From Candidatus Magasanikbacteria bacterium RIFOXYC2_FULL_42_28 (lineage in GTDB: Bacteria > Patescibacteria > ABY1 > Magasanikbacterales > GWA2-37-8), in contig MFQZ01000005.1 of the NCBI GenBank assembly GCA_001784435.1, positions 1 to 64,000 on the forward strand: DNA of 64,000 bases. Direction: 5' to 3'. Positions 57,169-64,000 of the stretch are shown here, piece after piece; positions within the stretch are counted from its first letter, which is position 1; each line of letters starts with the position of its first letter. A program made the translations under genes and the position numbers. A model generated the notes under the pieces. It ran no database searches and was not told where the DNA came from. It was given only the letters and a program-made list of their open reading frames with translations.

Positions 57169-60100
57169 ATGCTTAATAATACCCTCAACCCCGCCCAACT
57201 CGAAGCCATAAAACACACCACCGGCCCACTTTTGATTGTCGCCGGGGCTGGTACTGGCAAAACTACCGTGATTGCGGAAAAAATCGCTTATCTTGTTAAT
57301 ACCCAAAAAATTCCAGCCAAAAATATTTTAGCTGTTACTTTTACCGAAAAAGCCACTGCCGAGATGTCCGACCGCGTGAGCGCCTTATTGCCGGACGGGG
57401 GATTGGACGCGACGGTTTGCACCTTTCATTCTTTGGGACGTAGAATTTTGGAAACGCATGGATTGGAAGTGGGGTTGCCGAATAATTTTAAAGTGTTAAA
57501 CGATATTGAAGCGTGGTTGCTTGTACGCCAAAATTTAGAAAGATTTAATTTGGATTATTATCGACCGCTGGGTAATCCGGCAAAATTTATTCACGCGCTT
57601 TTAAAACATTTTGGCCGGTGTAAAGATGAGTTGATTACACCGGAGAAATATTTAGCGCATGCGGAAAATTTACAGTTGGATGGAGATTCCTCGTCGCTCC
57701 CGCTCGCTCGGAATGACAATGACGGTGAAAGCGATGCGCTTATCCAAAAACGCACAGCCGAACTATCCTCGGCTTACCACTTGTATAATCAAATCTTATT
57801 AGAAAACGACTGCTTGGATTTTTCCGATTTAATTTTCTATACAGTTAAACTTTTACGCGAACGGCCAAATATTTTAAAAATTTATCAAAACATTTGGCCG
57901 AATATTTTGGTAGATGAATTTCAAGACACCAACTGGGCACAATATGAATTAATAAAATTATTGGCCAAAGGGCGCGAAGATACGGTTGGCCTAACGGTGG
58001 TAGGTGATGATGACCAAAGTATTTATAAATTCCGCGGTGCTAGCGTCGCCAATATTTTACAATTTTCAACTGACTTTCCAAAATCCAAACAAGTGGTGCT
58101 GACCGAAAATTACCGCTCTGGCCAAACAATTTTGGACTATGCGCATAATTTTATTACCTTAAATAATCCGGACCGACTGGAAGCAAAATTAGGGTTAGAT
58201 AAAAAATTAATTTCCGCTACTAAAAAATTTGCCACCGTAGAATTTAGCAATCCAACGAGTGCTAGTGCTGAGGGTGAGGAGATTGCCAAAAATATTCTGG
58301 CACTAAAAAAGAAAAACGATTTGGGGTGGTCGGACTTCGCCGTTTTATGTCGCACCCACCAGATCGTTGACCAAATTTTGCCATCTTTAACCAGTCGCGG
58401 TATCCCAACGGTAAGCGCGGGCGCATCCGGTTATTTACGCACTGGCGCGGCCTTAAACTGCTTGGCGGCTTTTAAATTGGCGGATAATTATCACGAATCA
58501 CCGGCCGTCTATCGCTTATTAAATTCCGTGATTTACGATTTACCTTATGAAGACGCGTCTAAATTGGCATTGTTTGTTAAAAGAAAATCAGTATCACTTT
58601 ACCAAGCGGTTAAAGCCGGAGTAAATGGAGAAATAAAATTAAGTACCGCTGGACAAATTTGCACTGCTAAATTTTTGGCCGATACTGCTAAATTATCCGT
58701 GGACGCTAAAACCGAACCGGCAATTAAGGTGTTGTATAATTTCTTAGAAAATTCCGGTTATTTAAAAAAGTTGGCGGACGCGCCGGAAAAAAATTATCGC
58801 GATATTATGGCTTTGCAAGCGCTGTTTGATTATTTGGAAAAATTCCAAAGTGATAATCCGGATACAGGCGTCGGCGCGTGGCTTAAATATTATGAATACG
58901 CGCTGGAGGCCGGGGAAACAGGGGAGGCCGAAGCCGATAGCGCCGATGGCGTGCCAGTTTTGACTATCCACAGCGCCAAGGGACTGGAATTTGAATATGT
59001 CTTTATTCCGTCACTCGTGGATTTGCGTTTTCCAGCGGTGAATCGTTCGGAAGCGATTGAATTGCCGAGCGAATTAGTTAATGAAAAAGTTTTGCCAGAA
59101 GACGACGCGCATTTGGAAGAAGAGCGACGTTTGTTTTATGTGGCACTAACACGCGCCAAAAGCGGGGTATTTTTATCCGGCGCCAAGGACTACGGCGGGG
59201 CGCGCGAGAAAAAATTATCACGATTTGTTTCCGAATTGGAAAAAACGAATAAGGTAAAATTGAACGACCACTCCCTCACCCCCTCCTCCGAGAGGCGGGG
59301 GAAGGCGACGATTTCCCCTCCTGCCCGAGGAGGGGACGAAGGGGCGGTAAGAGCAATTACCACCCCTCAAACATTTTCCTTTTCTCAGATCTCAACCTAC
59401 CAATCCTGCCCCTGGCAATATCGCTATAAATTCATTTTGCATATTCCCACTTTGGGCAAAGGCGTGTTTAGTTTTGGCCACACCTTGCATCTTACCTTAC
59501 AAAAATTTTACGAACGACTAATCGCGTTAAATTCCGCGCGCCAAGGCGAACTGTTCGACGCGCCTCACATTTCTCCCCCTGCCCGAGGGGGAGACGAAGA
59601 GGGGGTGGGAGCAATCACAGTTGCCAGTTTAGAAGAACTACTGGAATTATATCGCGCTAACTGGCAAGATGATTGGTTTTATAGTGCGGAAAATAAAGCC
59701 CGCTACCGTGCCGAAGGGGAAACAATCTTAAAAAACTTTTACGCAATAAACACAAAAGCCGGCTGGACAATACCGCTGGGTTTAGAAACCGGTTTTCGAT
59801 TTAAAGTGGCTGGCGCTGATTTCAAAGGTCAAATTGATCGCATTGACCGCCAAGCCGATGGAAAAATCCGCTTAATTGACTACAAAACCGGCCGACCAAA
59901 AACTACGCTTACTTTTAACGATAAATTACAGTTATTAGTTTACCAATGGGCCGCCACGAGTATTTCGGCGTTAGCTCAAATGGGGGAAATCGGCACACTT
60001 TCGTATTTTTATTTAAATGATGGCACCGAGATGGATTTTATCGGCGCAGAAAAAGATTTAGCCAAAACCGCTGCGACTGTGGAAGAAATAATTAAAAAAA

Positions 60101-60186
60101 TTCAAGCGCGCGATTTTACATCCACGCCCGATAAAGAAACCTGCGCGAATTGTGATTTTCGCGATATTTGTGAATTTAGAAAATGA
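57169..60186 (+). CDS. UvrD/AddA-like helicase fused to an Fe-S nuclease domain
   Basis: 1005 residues. Superfamily 1A helicase: Walker A LIVAGAGTGKTTVIAEKIAY, motif II ILVDEFQDTN, motif III GDDDQSIYKFRGA, motif V LTIHSAKGLEFEYVFI and motif VI RRLFYVALTRAKSG. The C-terminal RecB/Cas4-like nuclease domain starts about 740: SQISTYQSCPWQYRYKF, FKGQIDRIDR, IRLIDYKTGRP (D, D, E/K-type site). CANCDFRDIC at the end plus the earlier Cys suggest an AddB-type Fe-S staple. Three in-frame palindromic repeats lie in it (near 57680, 59270, 59571). Probably works in recombinational repair. Confidence 0.9.
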   Translation: MLNNTLNPAQLEAIKHTTGPLLIVAGAGTGKTTVIAEKIAYLVNTQKIPAKNILAVTFTEKATAEMSDRVSALLPDGGLDATVCTFHSLGRRILETHGLEVGLPNNFKVLNDIEAWLLVRQNLERFNLDYYRPLGNPAKFIHALLKHFGRCKDELITPEKYLAHAENLQLDGDSSSLPLARNDNDGESDALIQKRTAELSSAYHLYNQILLENDCLDFSDLIFYTVKLLRERPNILKIYQNIWPNILVDEFQDTNWAQYELIKLLAKGREDTVGLTVVGDDDQSIYKFRGASVANILQFSTDFPKSKQVVLTENYRSGQTILDYAHNFITLNNPDRLEAKLGLDKKLISATKKFATVEFSNPTSASAEGEEIAKNILALKKKNDLGWSDFAVLCRTHQIVDQILPSLTSRGIPTVSAGASGYLRTGAALNCLAAFKLADNYHESPAVYRLLNSVIYDLPYEDASKLALFVKRKSVSLYQAVKAGVNGEIKLSTAGQICTAKFLADTAKLSVDAKTEPAIKVLYNFLENSGYLKKLADAPEKNYRDIMALQALFDYLEKFQSDNPDTGVGAWLKYYEYALEAGETGEAEADSADGVPVLTIHSAKGLEFEYVFIPSLVDLRFPAVNRSEAIELPSELVNEKVLPEDDAHLEEERRLFYVALTRAKSGVFLSGAKDYGGAREKKLSRFVSELEKTNKVKLNDHSLTPSSERRGKATISPPARGGDEGAVRAITTPQTFSFSQISTYQSCPWQYRYKFILHIPTLGKGVFSFGHTLHLTLQKFYERLIALNSARQGELFDAPHISPPARGGDEEGVGAITVASLEELLELYRANWQDDWFYSAENKARYRAEGETILKNFYAINTKAGWTIPLGLETGFRFKVAGADFKGQIDRIDRQADGKIRLIDYKTGRPKTTLTFNDKLQLLVYQWAATSISALAQMGEIGTLSYFYLNDGTEMDFIGAEKDLAKTAATVEEIIKKIQARDFTSTPDKETCANCDFRDICEFRK
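57680..57720 (+). repeat. Family 1 repeat (half copy), in frame
   Basis: ATGGAGATTCCTCGTCGCTC ... CGCTCGGAATGACAAT, adding GDSSSLPLARNDND to the helicase. Confidence 0.75.
59270..59350 (+). repeat. Family 2 repeat, in frame
   Basis: Two adjacent copies around CTCCTCCGAGAGGCGGGGG and CCCCTCCTGCCCGAGGAGGG, encoding the linker between helicase and nuclease domains. Confidence 0.75.
59571..59612 (+). repeat. Family 2 repeat, in frame
   Basis: CTCCCCCTGCCCGAGGGGGA followed by GACGAAGAGGGGGTGGGAG; encodes SPPARGGDEEGVGAI in the nuclease domain. Confidence 0.78.
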
Positions 60187-60187
60187 T

Positions 60188-60478
60188 ATGCAAACCCTTG
60201 GCTCACTCTTAAACCGTCCCAATCAAAACCGTCCGCTTTTAAAACAGGTGCGTGCGGCGATGGTGGTGGAAGCGGCCAATGAATTTATCAGTAAGACATA
60301 TGGCCAAGGCGCGGAAAATCAAGCGCGCGCTCTTTACTTAAAAAATGGAATTTTAACCATCGCTTGTTTAAGTTCGGTGTTGGCCCAAGAAATGCGCTTA
60401 CGAGAAAAGGAATTATTGCGAGCGGTTAGTGCTAAATTTAGTCCAGATACCATAAAAAAAGTCCGTTATTTGGCTTAA
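60188..60478 (+). CDS. DUF721 (DciA-like) protein
   Basis: 96 residues. ARALYLKNGILTIACLSSVLAQEMRLRE is the DUF721/KH-like core found in DciA helicase-loader proteins. Two bp after the helicase-nuclease gene, so co-expressed. The start at 60188 is preferred to the open frame upstream, which lies in the helicase gene. Confidence 0.78.
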   Translation: MQTLGSLLNRPNQNRPLLKQVRAAMVVEAANEFISKTYGQGAENQARALYLKNGILTIACLSSVLAQEMRLREKELLRAVSAKFSPDTIKKVRYLA

Positions 60479-60487
60479 AATCAACAG

Positions 60488-60516
60488 TTGCCAAACTCCA
60501 AAAAATAGAGTAAAAT
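60488..60516 (+). promoter_or_regulatory. Promoter before the small membrane protein gene
   Basis: TTGCCA, 17 bp, TAAAAT, 24 bp before the ATG at 60541. Confidence 0.68.
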
Positions 60517-60540
60517 ACCGTCATAATACTCATTTCAAAT

Positions 60541-60927
60541 ATGACTTTAAAACAGTACTTAATTTTGATGTCCGTCGCCACGGCTGTTTGTTGGCTCGCG
60601 TGGCTGTTTGTAATTTTTAATCTTGACCCAACTACCGCCGGCGCTTTGGGGTTATCATTTTTTTATTTTACTTCATTTTTTGCTCTGATTGGAACTTTCG
60701 CCACACTGGGATTTTGGATGCGAGAATTATTTTCTAAAACCGACGAGGTAGAATTCCGAATTGTTAAAAAAACTTTTCGACAGGGGATAGTGCTGTCGGG
60801 ATTTATTATACTCATGTTATTTTTACAACAAAAAGAAATGTTAAATTGGTGGACCGGAACAATTATTTTATTAATGTTATTTATTACCGAAGGTCTGGTG
60901 TTTCAATTTAAATCGCACGCTCAATAA
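60541..60927 (+). CDS. Membrane protein of unknown function
   Basis: 128 residues, four helices in two pairs separated by a charged loop (FSKTDEVEFRIVKKTFRQG). Such proteins are common in Patescibacteria, without a known role. Confidence 0.75.
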   Translation: MTLKQYLILMSVATAVCWLAWLFVIFNLDPTTAGALGLSFFYFTSFFALIGTFATLGFWMRELFSKTDEVEFRIVKKTFRQGIVLSGFIILMLFLQQKEMLNWWTGTIILLMLFITEGLVFQFKSHAQ

Positions 60928-60935
60928 CAAACTGT

Positions 60936-61004
60936 CACCCTGAGCTTGTTTCAGGATCTCCTGGATAACACGGGATGCTGAAATATATTCAGCATGACGA
61001 TTAA
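60936..61004 (+). repeat. Palindromic repeat, family 1 relative
   Basis: CTGTCACCCTGAGCTTGTTT ... TTCAGCATGACG, a divergent subtype (GTCACCCTGAGC) before mreB. Confidence 0.65.
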
Positions 61005-61010
61005 TTAATT

Positions 61011-62051
61011 ATGTTTGACAATATTTTAAACAGATTTCGCAAAGGGCTGGGAATTGATCTTGGCACGGCTAACACGCTAATTTACGTCAAAGGCCACGGT
61101 ATCGTAATTAACGAACCGTCGGTGGTGGCGGTCAATACTAAAACCGAACAAATTTTAGCAGTTGGCAATGAAGCGCGTGAAATGTTGGGTAAAACTCCGC
61201 CCCACATCCTAACCACTCGTCCACTGTCCGGTGGCATTATTTCGGACTTTGAGGTGGCGGAAAAAATGTTACGCTATTTTTTTGATAAAATTAACGAAAG
61301 CGAACGACAGAAATTCGCCCGCCCGACGGTTATTATCGGCGCGCCACTGGAAATTACCGAGGTGGAACGCAAGGCCATTTCGGACGCGGTAATCAGCGCC
61401 GGCGCGAAAAATGTTTGGGTAGTAGAAGAACCAATGGCAGCGGCGATTGGCGCCCGCATGCCGATTCGTGAACCGATTGGTAATATTATCGTCGAAATTG
61501 GCGGTGGTACTACCGAAATCGCGGTAATATCATTGAGCGGAATTGTTAAATGGCGATCAATTAAAATCGCGGGCGATGAACTAAATCGCAATATCATGCA
61601 ATACGCGCGCGAGCATTTTAATTTACTTTTAGGTGAAAAACAAGCCGAAGACATTAAAATTCAAATTGGTTCAGCCGTGGAAATTCCCCAAAGCGCTCAA
61701 TACCCCATGCGTGGCCGCGACTTGGTAACCGGACTGCCCAAAGAAATTATGATTAGTGATAGCGAAGTGCGTGAATCAATGGTAAAATCATTACGCACAA
61801 TTGTGGAAAATATTAAAGCCACCTTAGAAATATCACCACCGGAGTTAGTGGCCGACATTCACGAACGTGGCCTGCTTTTATCCGGCGGAGGAGCGCTACT
61901 TAAAGGACTGGACCAATTGATAGCGCGCGCGACGGAAATTCCCGTGCGTGTCGCGGACGATCCTCTAACTAGCGTAGTACGTGGGACCGGTATTTTACTG
62001 GATGAGCCGGAACTTTTATCCGAAGTAACCGTACTCACGACCAAACACTAA
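61011..62051 (+). CDS. mreB: Rod-shape actin homologue MreB
   Basis: 346 residues. Actin-fold motifs GIDLGTANTLIYVKG, VVEEPMAAAIGARMPI, IIVEIGGGTTEIAVISLSG and LLLSGGGALLKGLD. It guides cell-wall insertion along the cylinder. First of the mreBCD-PBP2 block. Confidence 0.97.
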   Translation: MFDNILNRFRKGLGIDLGTANTLIYVKGHGIVINEPSVVAVNTKTEQILAVGNEAREMLGKTPPHILTTRPLSGGIISDFEVAEKMLRYFFDKINESERQKFARPTVIIGAPLEITEVERKAISDAVISAGAKNVWVVEEPMAAAIGARMPIREPIGNIIVEIGGGTTEIAVISLSGIVKWRSIKIAGDELNRNIMQYAREHFNLLLGEKQAEDIKIQIGSAVEIPQSAQYPMRGRDLVTGLPKEIMISDSEVRESMVKSLRTIVENIKATLEISPPELVADIHERGLLLSGGGALLKGLDQLIARATEIPVRVADDPLTSVVRGTGILLDEPELLSEVTVLTTKH

Positions 62052-62055
62052 ATCT

Positions 62056-62844
62056 ATGGCCAATAATCGTCGCTCCAATCGAAATATATTATCTTTCGCC
62101 TTTTTGGCGATAATTTTTTTGGCTCATATTTTTGGCTTGTTAAAACCGATGGAATCAAAAATTCGCCTGCTATTGTCGCCACTGTTGGCTAAAATATACG
62201 GATCCACTAATCCTGAACTTTTTAAAATCAGCAAACAAGAACTTTACGGGCAGTACCAACAGTGCTTGGCTGTTCAAAATGAAACCGCGTATTTTCGCGC
62301 CCAAACAGAAATGTTAAAAATTGAAAATCAAAATTTGCGCCTTGCTTTAAAATTTTCCGAACGTGCGCCTTATAAATTAATAACCGCGCAAGTAATCGGA
62401 CGCAGTATTGATTTGTCCGAACAAACGCTCTTAATTAACGTTGGACAAAATTCGGGTCTGACAGTAAACCAACCGGTAATTGTCGGCGAGGGGCAGTTAG
62501 TGGGAAAAATTACTAATTTAGACGCCAATTCCGCTTGGGTGCGCCTCCTCTCGGACAGTCGCAGTAAGATAGCGGCCCTAATTTTAAATGATGAAAAAAG
62601 CGGTGGCGTCGTTGAGGGTGGTTATGGATTAAGCATAAAAATGGAATTTATACCGCGCAATGAAACAGTTAAAATCGGTGACCAAGTGATTACCTCCGGA
62701 CTGGAATCAAATGTACCGAAAGGATTATTAATCGGAACAGTGGCGGCGCTTGAAAATGAGGCCTACAAACCATTTCAACAGGCGATTATTACCCCAGCCG
62801 GGAGTTTGGAAAAAATTGATATTGTGAGTGTAATCATCAATTGA
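62056..62844 (+). CDS. mreC: Rod-shape protein MreC
   Basis: 262 residues. One N-terminal membrane helix, a coiled coil near 70-95 (ETAYFRAQTEMLKIENQNLR) and the beta-barrel domain with NVGQNSGLTVNQPVIVG and GDQVITSGLESNVPKGLLIG. Confidence 0.93.
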   Translation: MANNRRSNRNILSFAFLAIIFLAHIFGLLKPMESKIRLLLSPLLAKIYGSTNPELFKISKQELYGQYQQCLAVQNETAYFRAQTEMLKIENQNLRLALKFSERAPYKLITAQVIGRSIDLSEQTLLINVGQNSGLTVNQPVIVGEGQLVGKITNLDANSAWVRLLSDSRSKIAALILNDEKSGGVVEGGYGLSIKMEFIPRNETVKIGDQVITSGLESNVPKGLLIGTVAALENEAYKPFQQAIITPAGSLEKIDIVSVIIN

Positions 62845-62850
62845 CAACCT

Positions 62851-63396
62851 ATGTCTTGGTATCATAAATTTTTAATATGGATCATCGCCCCCATCATTCT
62901 CGCCACTTTACAAATTATTTGGCGCTGGTATTGGCCGGAACCGATTAACCACGCGCAAATAATTTTTGCCGGATTAACAATTTGGCTTTTGTACTCACCC
63001 ACGAAAACTAACCTTTTTTGGATGATATTTTTGATATACTGGTTGCTTGACTTAGTATCAGCCCTGCCATTTGGCATAAATACCATTAGCGCGTTCTTAA
63101 GTTTTTTATTGCTTTATCGCTTGTCTACTCGAGTGTTTACCGGACACTCAATTTCAACCGCATTTTTATTAACCGCTATCGGCAGTGTCGCTTTTAGAAT
63201 AATTTATCTTTTAACGGCGCTACTCTGGGGATTTATTGACCTGACACAGATTGTCGGACAAAATAGTTCGCTAATGTCAATTATTTGGGAAATAACACTG
63301 ACAGCAATCGTGGCGGTAATTATATTTTTGGCGTCAGTTTTTGGAACACGTCGTTTTAATCCGCGCTATATTTTAGTGGATAATATTAATAAATAA
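62851..63396 (+). CDS. mreD: Rod-shape protein MreD-like
   Basis: 181 residues, five to six helices, weakly conserved sequence. The call rests on topology and on position between mreC and the PBP2 gene. Confidence 0.75.
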   Translation: MSWYHKFLIWIIAPIILATLQIIWRWYWPEPINHAQIIFAGLTIWLLYSPTKTNLFWMIFLIYWLLDLVSALPFGINTISAFLSFLLLYRLSTRVFTGHSISTAFLLTAIGSVAFRIIYLLTALLWGFIDLTQIVGQNSSLMSIIWEITLTAIVAVIIFLASVFGTRRFNPRYILVDNINK

Positions 63397-63399
63397 AAT

Positions 63400-64000
63400 A
63401 TGGCGGATCTCTGGCGTAATATTAATGGGACTAGTGATGCTAATTTAACCGGAAAATACCGCCATAAATGGGTGGAGGAAAATTTTTTGCCACCCAATAA
63501 AGGCGCTGAAACAATTTCAACTGGCACACGAAATTTTTTAGGGCGCGCCTTACCGGAAAGACGACTTAAAATTTTTGCCGGCATAATGATTTTGGGATTT
63601 CTAATCGTGATTGCAAAAACATCGTATTGGCAAATTTTTAACGGCGAAAAATATTTAGCGCTGTCTGAAAATAATCGCATTCGCATCAAACCTATTCCGG
63701 CCGAACGGGGCGTGATAGTTGACAAATTTGGAAAACAACTTGTTCAAAATGTACCTAATTTTTCTTTAAATATCGTTCCCCAAGATGTGCCCCGCGAAGG
63801 GATAAAAAGGCGCGAAGTGGTAGAAAGCGTCGCTACTACTACCGGTTTATCTTATGAAGAAATCGAGGCCTTACTTTATAAATATCGTTTTCACCGCCTG
63901 GAATCAATTACTGTCAAAGACAATTTAGATTACAGCGCCGCTTTAAAACAATACATTAAAAATGCGGAATTGCCCGGGGTAAATATTGAGAGTGGTACTA
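63400..64000 (+). CDS. mrdA: Penicillin-binding protein 2 (partial, runs off window)
   Basis: The first 200 codons only. A cytoplasmic N-terminus of about 60 residues, a membrane helix (IFAGIMILGFLIVIAKT), then the PBP dimerisation signature ENNRIRIKPIPAERGVIVDK. The transpeptidase domain lies beyond the right edge. It forms the elongasome with MreBCD. The start ATG is 4 bp after the mreD stop codon. Confidence 0.9.
   Translation, partial: MADLWRNINGTSDANLTGKYRHKWVEENFLPPNKGAETISTGTRNFLGRALPERRLKIFAGIMILGFLIVIAKTSYWQIFNGEKYLALSENNRIRIKPIPAERGVIVDKFGKQLVQNVPNFSLNIVPQDVPREGIKRREVVESVATTTGLSYEEIEALLYKYRFHRLESITVKDNLDYSAALKQYIKNAELPGVNIESGT

Noticed and set aside
1..64000. Insertion sequence with transposase
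   Set aside because: No transposase gene or fragment was seen in either strand.

Overview
The window looks like a piece of a Patescibacteria (CPR) chromosome. The evidence is a compact AT-rich housekeeping region with short or no leaders, reduced proteins (409-residue prolyl-tRNA synthetase, 130-residue ATP synthase delta subunit, 96-residue DUF721 protein), a minimal Isc cluster, and tiny zinc-ribbon and DUF5671-type proteins common in that group. The assignment is inference from gene content; no rRNA is present.

Positions 1 to about 17,450 hold what I read as a chromosomal integron. All protein genes here lie on the minus strand. They are separated by nine attC-like folded sites, and the array ends on the right at the divergent, truncated N-terminus of a tyrosine recombinase with a perfectly spaced promoter. 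Reading leftwards from that remnant, the cassettes are: (1) an ORF-less structured cassette; (2) a 4-kb defence cassette with a P-loop ATPase, DpnA-like methylase, MutH-like nuclease and GIY-YIG protein; (3) a HAD-like protein; (4) a shikimate-kinase-like protein; (5) an APH-type phosphotransferase; (6) a SAP-domain protein; (7) an 8-kb defence cassette with Dam-like methylase, DUF262/DUF1524 protein, Sau3AI/MutH-like nuclease, HPPY methylase, small membrane protein and TPR-GreAB-C-PIN protein; (8) a second copy of the ORF-less cassette; (9) an EamA half-transporter. The next cassette runs off the left edge. Two extra units of about 54 bp, consisting of nothing but a palindromic site, sit at cassette junctions. 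Each cassette begins with the complement of its own terminal box, and often of 13-30 further bases, as expected if it once circularised by cutting at G^TT.

From 17.45 kb to the right edge the sequence is housekeeping: a peroxiredoxin missing a normal start, a cupredoxin lipoprotein, folD, greA, cell-surface proteins, a murein transglycosylase, a cold-shock gene, an ABC-F ATPase and arfB. Next comes a small region around tRNA-Asn with short GC-rich genes and a duplicated tRNA end. Then follow uppP, proS, an Rrf2-iscS-iscU-ferredoxin operon, rsmI, metG, cvpA, tatD, the complete F-type ATP synthase operon (atpZ-B-E-F-H-A-G-D-C), an ABC exporter, a UvrD/AddA-like helicase-nuclease, and mreB-mreC-mreD plus the start of the gene for penicillin-binding protein 2.

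This part carries three dispersed palindromic repeat families, two of which sit in frame inside genes (rsmI, tatD, uppP, the helicase gene and two surface-protein genes). A pair of inverted, covarying structured elements lies between atpD and atpC.
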